Shown one piece after another: positions 13,549-24,168 of a stretch of 64,000 nucleotides of DNA. The notes beneath the pieces were generated by a model. The model was not told where the DNA came from. It worked only from the letters and a program-made list of their open reading frames with translations, and ran no database searches. Location: contig MU394067.1 in the NCBI GenBank assembly GCA_022578605.1, positions 186,001-250,000 on the forward strand. The letters run 5' to 3'. The DNA is from Camillea tinctor. Lineage: Eukaryota > Ascomycota > Sordariomycetes > Xylariales > Xylariaceae. Every line of letters starts with the position of its first letter. Positions within the stretch are counted from its first letter, which is position 1. Both the position numbers and the translations under genes were made by a program.

Positions 13549-15069
13549 AGGCAACTCGCAAAATATTAAGTTCATATCTTGATCGAAAACCAACTCGTAG
13601 AACGTCCGCTATGGTAACGGGTTAACTTACATCTAACCTACATCCCTTTGATCGATATGTATAGTCAATGAGTTGTATACATAAAGAACTTAGAGGACTC
13701 AAACCGATTAGATACTCTATCTCAAACTCATGAATCTTCTCTTATAAACTCTTCAGCTTCAACCAATCTTTCTGAAATCTGATCAACGTCTTATAGGGCA
13801 TATTACGTTATAAGTCTTAACTTCTAAACCTACTATATAATCATTATACTTTGACATTTAAGGTATATCATGTATAAATTACGTAGCCTTGTGTCAAGGT
13901 AGATAGGTAGACCAACACTAACCTAGAACCATACAACTTTTACCCTTTAGCCTTGCCAGCTGCTGCCAAGCCCTCTCCCAACCGACCCACACCTGTCCCT
14001 CCGTGTCTTTAAAAGCCCACTATCCCCATCCATCCTCTTAAAAAAAGTTTTCTCCTCCACACATATACACACATACACACATACACACATACGAGACTTT
14101 CCATCTACCACCACCACAACCAAAGAACCTGGTTAGACACCTCAAAGAAATAATGAGAAAGAAACCAAGAAAGAAAATTCGTATTATGCCCGAGGATTAT
14201 TGACACAGCGCAACTTAAGTATGGTTGACTTGGCTTTGATTCGAGAGAGAAAAAACCCTGTTTCGGGATCGGGGCAATCAATGCACCCAGTCCTCTTGCT
14301 CGAGGAAGAAAGGGATAACGTCTGACTTATCAACCTCACCGATTCCGGCCAGAGCAAGGTAATGTAAGCCAAAGCTGGAAACTCTGCCTCTCAAGAACGA
14401 TCACAGAAGGATAAAACAGCCCAAGACGAGGCCTTTTTCTTTTCTCTTCCCTTCCTCATCCCTCCCCACCCCCTCCTCTCACCCTTTCCTATTTACCTAC
14501 CTACCTACGCTTCGAATAATGCTAGAGCTTGCCGCCTCGAAAAACTTTTAAACTTTACAGCGGCCAAGTGTGGACAGTGAAGCAAAAGTAAGCCCAAACC
14601 ACTCATCGTCACGACGGTGGGTTCCGGCGGGTACCCGTTTCCTTTTGCTTTTGCCAAAAAGGGGCTTGGTGCTTGTTGGAGACATTTCCAATACTTATAG
14701 TTATGTAGTTCTCCGACGTTGGGGTCGGTGAAAGTAGTGAGGCACTAATAGTATAAGATATTATGAAAATGGTAGAGACGGTGTTACTTTGTTATTTTTT
14801 TGAACCCCCGTACTTATACTATAAATATATATACCTAGTCCGGGTACATGTGTACCCAGTCACTCCTTATTTTTATTTTACCGTAAAGCTTCTCGAGGTG
14901 TATGAGTGAATAGACTTCACCCCTCCTTAAGGGCCCTTTGCCTAATCTCCCTTTACATCTTGCTTTTGGGCGGTGGCCTATATAGATGGATGAGTATTGT
15001 TAAAGCCGCTCTACCCTTAATCTTCTATGACACGTGTAAAGTATTGGACTGAGTATTCTTACCACTTAC
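13549..15069. other. Intergenic; possible promoter and leader near 14000-14200
   Basis: 13560-13920 is conspicuously A+T-rich and lacks open frames. At 14000-14130 the strand looks like a fungal promoter and leader: a TTTAAAAG element, CT-rich stretches and a CA-rich leader (14064-14095). The first ATG after it, at 14153, opens only a 16-residue frame (M-R-K-K-P-R-K-K-I-R-I-M-P-E-D-Y). No larger gene follows before the glyoxalase gene ends at 15070. Whether anything is transcribed cannot be decided from sequence. Confidence 0.4.
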
Positions 15070-16569
15070 TTACTTGAAGCTATTCTTCATCTGGCGGAGC
15101 TTAGCCATGACCCCCACGGGCTCCGTCTCACCTGTAGCCTTCTGAATAACGGGATCCTTTTTAGGGGACCGTCTGTTAGCTTTGATCTAGGTGCAATGCT
15201 ACTATTACCTATGATAAATGTAAAGGCTTACCTCTACCCGCATGAAAACGTTATGTTGCTATTATCACGTAGACGGATTAGCTTTTTGACACACAGAAAA
15301 GCATGTAGTATCAGCAACAGTAACTCACCTTCTCGTCGCCAATTGTAAACTTCCCTTGTGTCTCCTTGTTGGCCTCAGCGAAGGCCTGCAGGCTCTTAAT
15401 CGCCTCGTTCTGGAGAACCGAGATGCCAAACTTGACGTTGGATTTAGTGTACTCATGGCCGGGCTGTTCATGGCACAGCCGAATATTAGCTTCTGTCGTG
15501 GGCTATTTGAAAGCAAAACTCGAAAATAGGAACATCACCTACATAAACCTTCGTATCGTCAGGAAGGGACGCAAGGGTCTTATTCAAAGCCGTGTGCATC
15601 TCCTCTGCTGTCCCCTCGAAGAACCTTCCACAGCCTACAATTAGTTCGATCGGATTAGCTTCTTCGGTCCTTCATCGCTCCTACCCCCCCCCCCTCTTTA
15701 CTTCCCTTCCTCGTCATTACACCGTAATTCTTTTACGGCCCCATCACTACCCGGAAGCAGCGAGAACCAAGTCTACTTACCCGCATGAAACAGCGTGTCC
15801 CCCGTGAACACGGCCTTGTCCTCGCCGTCCTGCACGAACCAGCAAATGCTGTCCTGGGTGTGGCAGGGCGTGTATAGGCCCTTCACGGTGAGGCTACCGA
15901 CCTGGAACCCCTCACCGTTAGGCGGGGTCGTCGTGACTCCCTCGCAGTCCTTGCCGCCGATGATAGGGAGATTGGGTGTGCCCAGCTCGGCTAGCTGGTA
16001 ACCACAAGCTAGATGTCAGATATATCTTCTACGACAGTATATATATATGGAAAGTTTCTTGTACTGACTAGCTTCTTGTTCCCGCCGGCATGGTCCCAAT
16101 GGCTGCATGCTGTTATTAGTCACAGGTGTGGCTTGGGATTAGAGATTTGAAGAAAAAAATAGGAGAGCTGGTTAGCTTACTGATGTGTATTGACTATAGC
16201 CGTGAGGTTAATCTTTCCGTCTTTGATAGCCTGCGTTAGGACTGGGGCGACCCTGAAGTCCCGTGTTAGTGGGTGATGATCGGTCTCGAGAACGGAAAGA
16301 AAAGACGGAGGAGAGAGGGGGTCTTACTCTTCGGGATGTGCGGGGTCGATAACAACGGCATCTTGAGTCTTGTCGTCTATGAGGAGATAGGCGTAGTTGT
16401 CACTACTCCCAGTCCCTAGATATCTGCATTAATAATTGCAAAACTCTTGTTTTTACTCATTTCTTTTTTTTTCTTGTTTTTTTTTTCTGTTATGCCTGAT
16501 GAAGATGGCAAGTTAGGTAGATTGGTTTCATTTCTCTTACTTACACATGGGAATCGATTGGATATGCAT
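15070..16569 (-). CDS. GLO2: Hydroxyacylglutathione hydrolase (glyoxalase II), 257 aa
   Basis: Rebuilt from nine exons: 16545-16569, 16328-16415, 16253 excluded to 16181 (16181-16252), 16069-16102, 15781-15994, 15543-15634, 15329-15463, 15232-15258 and 15070-15156. The frame is open throughout. The product starts [11 protein letters not shown] and carries the metallo-beta-lactamase-fold ligands T-H-H-H-W-D-H at residues 60-66, then C-H-T-Q-D-S, F-T-G-D-T-L-F and P-G-H-E-Y. The C-terminal half has the glyoxalase II block Q-H-N-V-F-M-R-V-E. Known role: it hydrolyses S-D-lactoylglutathione to D-lactate and glutathione, the second step of methylglyoxal detoxification. There is no obvious targeting peptide, so a cytosolic form is likely. 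The exon 4/5 junction has an alternative pair of splice sites; the one chosen gives N-K-K-L-L-A-E-L-G. Exon 1 codes only eight residues and one base. Confidence 0.95.
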
Positions 16570-17380
16570 GGCGCGTGCGAGAGCAGGCTTTGCGCGGAGT
16601 TAGTTCCGGAATCGAATTGGAGTGGGAATGAGAGCGAGAGGGGGGTCTGAAGGAAACCTTGATGGCCAGCCACTCATCATCTTCGTTTTACATGATTACA
16701 GAACTGGGGCAGGGTAAAGTAAGTTGTAAATTTGGTACTAGATACTCACAGATGTAGTCAAATTACCGGTGATTCTTCGTCGAGCCGTAGCTGTAGCTGT
16801 AGCTAGAGGCCTTGATCTTGCGAGGAAATTCATAAGGAGATGGCGTAGGAATTGTTGCTTCAATGATGACGGGCCTGCGATAATCGATAATAGATCTTGT
16901 CGTTTCTGTTCCTCGTTGCTGACAAATTCAAGAGCTCTAAGTCGAAAGCAGCAGGTAACAATGACGTCGGCCGTTCGGGACAGTCCGTCTTGTTTGCCGG
17001 CTTAACTGTTGACAGCTGTTGTAGCCTGTCTGGCCTGGATGGGTGTATGGAATAGGAGAGAGAGAGAGAGGTCTTGCTTAGCGGCCTCATATGCATCACA
17101 TGTCACAATGTCGCTATACGGAATTATCTTATCTAGTATATAGCTTATATAAATTAAAGATGGTCAGTATACTAACAAAGTCATTTCTAACCGGTATGGT
17201 TCATGTGATTCTTGAGATATTCTATGTCTGTTATACGAGTTGTATGCTTATAATCATTCTTTAACTTTTCGTGATGATAGTCTTCTCTACATTAGAGCAA
17301 CGTGACTAGGTTACTACTCTAATAATTATATGCACCACATTAGATTCGAGAGATATCACGGTTTAAAACACAGTTATCTA
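16570..17380. other. Intergenic between GLO2 and LAS1
   Basis: This is the promoter side of GLO2 and the 3' side of LAS1. It contains a GA run near 17055-17070 and an A+T-rich part at 17100-17360. No gene was seen. Confidence 0.6.
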
Positions 17381-18901
17381 TCATACTACTCCTATCGGCT
17401 TCGGCTTCCACGGACCCTCGTATCTAGACCACCCTCTCGTCTGGCCTGAGGACCCGGCTGGTGCGCCGGCGACTCGGCTCGTGCTATCGAGTTGGATCTC
17501 CTCAAGCTCATTGTGCAGGGTCTGCAGCTCGGCCTTCACAGCCTCCGCGTCCCTCTCCATAGGAACCGTGCTAGCCTCTAGCTTCGAGGCCGCGGGCGCC
17601 GCTAAGGTTCCGTCCAGTATGCCGCGAGACAGCTGGAGTGACCGGAGTATGGTACGGGGATCCTCGGAGGAATCTCCGATATCAGCTAGTGCTTGCAGTA
17701 GGACGGCGTCATCCCACTGCTTCAGCTGCTTTTGCAGCGCCTTGGCCTGGCCCGGCTGTTCTTCGCCCAGGTACCGCAACAGTACCTCTTTGCACTGGTT
17801 TGACTCGGCGGCCTTAGCATCGTCGTCACCCCGGGCCAGATCTTTCCAGTAGTAATCCCAGATCCATGCGAGCGCCTTCTTAGCCGCCGACCTGAGCTTG
17901 GTGAGCGAGGGCAGGTGTTCGTGTGTAGCTTGGTGTCTTAGCTCGACGAATGTAGCCGGCAGACCAATAGTCTTAGCAATGGAATACATGCTCAATTTGC
18001 GCTGCTTGTCCTGCTGGCTATCCAGGAGACCAGTGACGAATCTGTGGTTAGATATCCATCGTTAGCGGGGTCGCAGAGTTCATCCAACACGCAGGAGCCG
18101 AGCGGGCGATATCCGATGTGCCATGCAAAATGGATCGCCATGTCCATCGAACCTGGTCAATGCGATACAACGATGGGGGTACCAAAGTTTGGTGCTGTTA
18201 CCACATGAATACCTAGTTTTAGTTTGCGAGTTGCGTTACTAGAAGTATGCTCCTGGGCGGATATACTTGCTCGAAGTGGCTAGGCGGATTGTACTCAAGT
18301 TATGAGAGTTTATTATATGGAGTATAGCAGTGAGAACTACTCTAGACTCTTAACCTACCCTACAGCCTCCCTGAATAGATATCATCGTCAAGGAGGCTTA
18401 GAGAATGAACCTTGGGTCCGGGGGTAGGAAAAAACACATGTGGATACCATGCAATGTTTCGGCATGAACAGCGGGGAAAGTGAAGGAAAGGAAGTAAAGA
18501 AAATTTTGTACACACCGACTAAAGGCAGCGGAATACGCAGCTCGTATAGCGTAAGAAGAATTGTTCGCCCTAGACCTGGTCTCATGAAGATCGATGAGGA
18601 TGGCGGCCGTCAGAAGCGCCGTGGACTCGACCAAGTGGGGACAGCCGCCACGCTGCGTCCACATGGAGACGCGGGAGACGGCATCTTGTCGCTGGCTTTC
18701 TACTGTCACGTCCCCGTTCTCATCTCGTTGATCTTCATCGTCATGATCAACCTTGCTCTCGGAGAATAATGTGATGGTGGTGGTCGAGGTGGTTATCGCT
18801 TTCGCCGGTGATGGTGACAATGATGCTGAAGGGTAGAATTGCTGACGAACTTTCAATAGTTCCAGCCGGTCCCGCCAGGGCGTGTGGATATATTGAACCA
18901 T
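17381..18901 (-). CDS. LAS1: Las1-type pre-rRNA processing endonuclease, 348 aa
   Basis: Two exons, 18516-18901 and 17381-18041, are joined across an unusually long 474-bp phase-2 intron (GTGTGT...CACAG). The N-terminus is [15 protein letters not shown]. Next come [17 protein letters not shown] (79-95) and, across the splice, [12 protein letters not shown]. The HEPN nuclease motif R-H-Q-A-T-H sits at residues 164-169 in the context [12 protein letters not shown]. The C-terminus, W-K-P-K-P-I-G-V-V, is the usual filamentous-fungal ending. Known role: Las1, in complex with the polynucleotide kinase Grc3, cleaves ITS2 during 60S ribosome maturation in the nucleus. The catalytic Arg and His residues are present, so the enzyme should be active. 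An acidic low-complexity insert lies at about residues 35-70. Confidence 0.94.
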
Positions 18902-19999
18902 TGTGGTGATAACCCGAGTAAATGAGGTCTATCTCTGAGCTGAGAGGATATAGGGGGGGAGGGGGGATTGATCCGTCCGAGGTTCTTTTTTTCTCCCTCC
19001 TCTCCTTATTCCGTCAACCTTTTCCTCTATGTGTTAATCTTACTCTCGTTGGTAGGTCAGACAAGAGTCAGTTGGCATGTAAGTCAAAGTAAGGATATTA
19101 GATAGGTAGGTAGTAGTAGTGCTTTGCTTTTTAATTTAGCCTGGTGTAAGTCAGTTTTTGCATGGATGGATCCGACGGCTTAAGAGCCGTGATTCAGGGA
19201 ACTCAAAATTTGCTAAGCGATCCACTAAAGGATACCGCAAATTGTCCGACGGAAGCCAGTAAAAACTAAGTACTTTCTATTGAATGCACTAACCTCCCTT
19301 CATTATGGTACGTCAAGGACTATTGGTGCTGGTTTTTTTTCCCTTCTTTCTTTCACAACTACGGATATAACGCATATACGCTCCTCGCACTAAGCGAATA
19401 TAGCTTCTAAGATTATTCGAGAAGCGAACCATCTACAAGCCGTTCCTGCACATTAGTTATTTTATACCATATATCCCTGTTTTAAGGTACGGCATTGAAT
19501 AGGCTAATATTTCCCCTGGACTTTTTCTTCTTTTTTATTTTTTATTTTCTCTCTTTCTTTGGTTGTTAGTGGGACTTATTCAGGCCGGCAAGTCTGGCCC
19601 GGGCCAGCGGCTGGCGCTGTCTGACTATAACTATACTAATAACTTACCCCTTCTTCGTCGGCTCTTCCGTGATGGGTAGGTACGGTCCGAGCTTTCTCAC
19701 GATCGAGCAGTTGGTAGATCCTATAGCCGTCTTTCAGCCCCTTCATTAGTGGAATGTTGAGTTTCGAGTTCATTGGAGCAATCCCTCTTCCCTTCGAAAT
19801 CCTACTATTGAGTACCTACCTGCTTGACCGCCACGCTATACAGAAAACATCCAATACCTGAGTCACTCTTTCACGAATGGATAACCTAAAGTGCCGCCAC
19901 ACTTACACAATTCGAAGGCCTGTTTACCTAATGTCGTTCCTGTGCTCCATCCTGAACATGGGCTGGAGCATAGTAATACCCACGTCTCCCCTTTGATAC
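18902..19999. other. Intergenic upstream of LAS1
   Basis: LAS1 promoter side. G-runs occur at 18950-18965 and TC-rich runs near 18985-19010. A short hairpin, CGGCTTAAGAGCCG, lies near 19173-19188. No gene was seen. Confidence 0.5.
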
Positions 20000-21070
20000 A
20001 GCACCAGCTCCTCTAGCGTAATGCACAAGCAGTTTATAGGTTTATCTCGAGGAGTGATCTTCTCGTCTGCGGAAATGTCGATCCATCACAGTCCACTAGG
20101 AATTCTGCCCTGCGCTTCTGCCGGGTCGAGGCCAGCCTCGGATATAACTGCAGCCTCCAGGCAAGATTGGCCATTAGATGAACCACCTAGGTTAGACTAT
20201 TTGTGACTCGTCTTCTCAACGACGAAGGCTACTTCAGAAGGCCCTGTCCTATGTCTTCTTCTAGGGACCAGCATCTGAACCAATGCCCGGATGTTTCCCG
20301 GTGTGCTTTGGGCCCACAAAGTGTCTCTACGTAAGCAGAGGCCTCTCTCCAAGATATGTATTGTACTTCTTCTATGGAGTCGCATCTCGGTTCGGGCAAG
20401 CAACAACGGTATAACCGGGGTAGATCAAATATGGCTTGACGGCATATATGAGATCCTTGGATGTGACGATCTCGCTATCCTTCTAGTTCTTGACCACGTT
20501 TCGCAGAGCCAACGAAGACGCCATGCGAAGACCACGAGGATTTGCGTCTGAGTGGGTTGTTCGAGGGTCTCAGGGGCTGGCGATCCACCGAAGTAGGACA
20601 GTAGACTTAGGATCTCGCCTCTGGTACTATTAATTTGCCCGATTCTGTTGGTGGTATAAAGGTTTCAAGAATAGGCGATGAAGTAGCGAGCCAGAAAACC
20701 AGGCTGTTTGTAAACATGATTAGTGCATGACAGTATCGGGTTTAGGTAAGTATTGTAGTTGTTGCTTCAACTCTAGAGCATCGAACCGCTGGAGGTTAAT
20801 GCCCAAAATCTTGTTTTTCAGCTCCGACATCCAGCGCCTTTCTACAGTTACCTAATATTGATAGAGACGGGGTTCGCGATTGTTAGCGTCCTTTGGATAA
20901 GCACTTGGGTAAACGCGGGTGTTCGGTGGGCTTGAAGGAGGACTTAGTTGAGAGATTCGACATTGAGTTCCTCTACCTGGGTGTGGTGGTACATATTGAA
21001 ATGTCTTGCCGGCAGTAACGGCAACATTTGCCTCAGTCAAACTTGCTTTGTAAAGGTTGGGTTCCATAAC
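20000..21070 (-). pseudogene. Possible decayed coding region, family not recognised
   Basis: On the minus strand, protein-like blocks follow one another in changing frames. An ATG frame from 21067 reads 71 codons with a Pro-rich tail. It is followed by R-W-M-S-E-L-K-N-K-I-L-G-I-N-L-Q-R-F-D-A-L-E-L at 20760-20840, then I-L-S-L-L-S-Y-F-G-G-S-P-A-P-E near 20580-20625. The last block, W-I-D-I-S-A-D-E-K-I-T-P-R-D-K-P-I, continues to L-Q-P-M-F-R-M-E-H-R-N-D-I-R (about 19930-20090) and is preceded by an in-frame TGA. The composition of these blocks is unlike random spacer, but stops and shifts separate them and no domain is recognised. A decayed gene is an inference; a spliced living gene with many introns was not excluded. 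Confidence 0.35.
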
Positions 21071-23040
21071 AAAACCAGTGCCTAACCTAACATGAGCTTT
21101 TTACAGAAAAGTCATGGCGGCATTACTCCTAAGAATGCTCGGGATAAGTGAGGTATTTTCCCTCTTACTGGTTATACCACTTTCATTATTGGGTATGGTG
21201 TGATGTGGTAATAGATCTACCAGTGGAAGTGCTAAAAGAGGGAGGGAAGGAGGGAGGGTATTCGCATTCGGCCGACCTGCGGTTGTGTTGTGACGTTTGT
21301 TAAAGTCTATGCCCATTAATTAGCTCCTGGAGCTTGAAACGAATGGAGGGGCACGCGGGGTTCCGATTACGGAAACACGCCATATTATGTTGTGCCAGGC
21401 TATATCCATCATACCGATTCACCTAAGGTTGGACCTCACGCATGATATTGGCAATGTACATAGGAAGCGGACTAAGTCAACCTGCTGGGTAGGTGTATTG
21501 AGATATGTATACCTCAGGTTTGAACATGATATACATACATATATATGTTTTGACAAGGTAAAATACCTTAAACACCTACCTACCTCAGCCACTTACATAC
21601 GAACTTTCATCTTTCTTACAGGATGCATGCTGTGTAAGCCCGGGTGGACCTTTTCTGCTCTTTTCAAATACCCCCCTTTTGAGGTTTGGCGAATGCTGCA
21701 GAACGCTAGCAGACTTAAATTATATGGAAATCTGAGAGGATTCTCTAATTGGCCCGAAAAGTCCCACATGCAGGCGATAAGATCTACCTAGTATGTATTA
21801 GGTAACCTATAACAATTTAGGAGCATGGGGAGAGATTATATGTAGGTAGTGTAGGCAAATAGGTAATCCGCACCCCTATGAATACCATCCTGTATGTCCC
21901 TTATTGGCAAATAGTGACCGTAAAGTATTATGATTACCTTCTTCCCGAAATTTTCCAGATGCAAAGAGAGTAGCGGGTTTGTGTGCTTGTACAGAAAACC
22001 AAGATGTATAACCTATACTACATGGCTGCATGGGTCGGATTCGTAATAAAGGAGAGAGGATCGGATTCCTAACTTTAGCTCTCCTCTCTATGTTGGTTGG
22101 CTGGTTGCTGTTGTTCTGTTTGCCAGGTTTGTTCTCTTTGCTAATTAGTTCTCAATCTGAGCATTGGTAGCGAAAAATGATACGGTCTAGCCGTTTTGAC
22201 AATTTTCAACATGTGACGCAAACATGGTGCTGGATCCTGTAAAAGAGGGAAAAGGGAAGAAGAAAAAAATAAAATAAAACCGAACATGGGACGGCGGTAC
22301 GGAGGTACATATACTGCATATCGTTCCATGTAGGGATGTGATGTGAGTTAGGGGTACAAAAATACTTTGGTGCTTCTTTCAGCACCCCCACATCTTCTTG
22401 GGTTGCTTAAACGGGGGTTAATGTGGGCGGAGTGGGGCTAGCCACATGGATGGATTGCTCGGGCCAAAGCTCGTCGACGTTTGGGCGCAGAGCCCCAAGC
22501 CCCAAAGCTCCAAATAGAACTTGAGAACGTTGGAGACCCCTGTCTAGCGCCGTAGTCAAAGCTCGTACCCCTGCATATTGGCCAACCCGTCCGCCTACGT
22601 ATGCAATCGGTACGTATGTACATCGATACTTATGATGGGTATTAGGTATCTTATCATCTAACCCATCCCTTAACGGCTATATGCAGCGTCCCGAAAAACA
22701 TGACTGCATTCCAACAAGTAGAACGCCGAGCTATCAGAGATTCACTTGATCTTGCTGCGGTTAGTCACATTTCACATTTTGCATCTGGTAAGGGCTAGCC
22801 AATGTCTTGAACAAATGTTTCTATATTTTTTTCTCTTCTCCATTCTAGCGGTGGATGTTATGTTTCCACCGTGACCTAGTGAGATTTTTTCTAATATTTT
22901 ACTTGTTTGTCTATCTGCATTCCAAGTGCAGGATGTATCTATGTGATAATATTTGATGGTCCTCATGGGCTGGCAATCATCGTAATTGACCCGTGCTGGG
23001 GTTAGGTCGGGCTTCCTCCGACGGAAATAAGCCACGAGCC
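21071..23040. other. Intergenic, simple repeats only
   Basis: No gene was seen. There are TACC/GGTA-type stretches (21540-21600, 21790-21860) and a GGGAGGGAAGGAGGGAGG run near 21240. The part next to 23041 probably holds the 3' end of the neighbouring minus-strand gene. Confidence 0.5.
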
Positions 23041-24168
23041 TCATACCCAGGATTGCTCTGCCGGCGTCGACTCTGGACTCTCGTCCTTTTCCTCTTGGGT
23101 CTCTCCATCGGCATCGTCCTCTTCATCTTCATCCTCCTCTGCAGCAGGTGGTTCCCAAGCTTCCTCTAGCTTCCATCCTTTCCCACGCCGGTAAGTTGTG
23201 TCAAGTAACTGTGATGTCGTTGTTCGGTAGTTGTCAAGCTCGGGATCTGTGTCTCCTTTGCTTGGAGGGTCGTAAAGCCCCATTCCTATTAATATTTCTC
23301 CTTCTTCCTCCTCTTCCTCTTCTTCCGGCTCTTCAAGGGGTTGGTATGGTATTGATTCTTCTGGAGCCATTTCTAGCTGTGATTGCTGAATAGGCTGGAA
23401 TTCCTCCGGAGTTGGCGGTGCTGTACAGTTGTATCCCTGAGCAGGAATTGGGTTCCAGTTGAAAGACTCCTGGGCAGTATAAGCTGGGAAAGGTTCGGTG
23501 CCTCCAGGGCTTCCATTCATAACATAAGAATCCGGCTCAAAATTCGTAGTAGAGTGCCATGTGTCTGCTGTTACATATTGCGGCACCGTCTGTGGTTGTG
23601 GAGCCGTGAATGGTAGCGACAATGGCGAAAAGGTTGCCGTGGGTGAAGTGTGTCCAGAGTAAGCAGCTGGAGTAGGCGGGAAGTTTGGGTAGCCGGCATA
23701 TACGTCTTGCTGATATGGCACTTGTGTTGGCATGATATACTGAGAAAAGTCTGGCTGTGGCATAGGCATATGCATCTGCGGTTGCTGGAATTGGGAGCCC
23801 GGATGCCAGCTAACAGGACGACTGCTTCTCTTCACAGGTTCCTGATGGTTGCTGTAACATGAAACATCTTGCATCTGTTGATATGCGACTTGGTCCCAGG
23901 CCTGCTGCCGCCGTCGTGCCGCCAAGTTGCTGTCGTTGATCAAGGTCCTCCGCCGGGCCATCATGGCCTGTGGGCTACTGCTGGCACTGCTCGGCTTCAC
24001 AATTCGCATGGCGTTGCCTGAGGTTCGCTGTCCATTCGAAGCACGGGATAGGCGGCGAAGAGAATCAGCGAGTGCGAGTTGTGTTGATAGTTCATCCAAC
24101 GTCGGGTCGCTCATATAGCTCTGAGGGGTGATCTGGGACATGTTGGTCCCCACGACGGAAGACATCAT
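23041..24168 (-). CDS. Disordered acidic protein of unknown function, 375 aa
   Basis: An intact single-exon frame from M-M-S-S-V-V-G. Residues about 20-60 contain a helix-prone T-L-D-E-L-S-T-Q-L-A-L-A-D-S-L-R-R-L segment. Residues about 110-260 are rich in Pro, Gln, Tyr and Met and look disordered. A long Glu run (about 281-290) leads into an ordered-looking block, G-E-I-L-I-G-M-G-L-Y-D-P-P, then L-L-D-T-T-Y-R-R-G-K-G-W-K-L-E-E-A-W-E-P-P, before an Asp/Glu-rich tail. This C-terminal block is the part most likely to be conserved and functional. No signal peptide, membrane segment or known domain is visible. Length, codon composition and the absence of a competing frame support a real gene; the function is not known to me. 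Confidence 0.82.
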   Translation of the reverse strand: MMSSVVGTNMSQITPQSYMSDPTLDELSTQLALADSLRRLSRASNGQRTSGNAMRIVKPSSASSSPQAMMARRRTLINDSNLAARRRQQAWDQVAYQQMQDVSCYSNHQEPVKRSSRPVSWHPGSQFQQPQMHMPMPQPDFSQYIMPTQVPYQQDVYAGYPNFPPTPAAYSGHTSPTATFSPLSLPFTAPQPQTVPQYVTADTWHSTTNFEPDSYVMNGSPGGTEPFPAYTAQESFNWNPIPAQGYNCTAPPTPEEFQPIQQSQLEMAPEESIPYQPLEEPEEEEEEEEGEILIGMGLYDPPSKGDTDPELDNYRTTTSQLLDTTYRRGKGWKLEEAWEPPAAEEDEDEEDDADGETQEEKDESPESTPAEQSWV

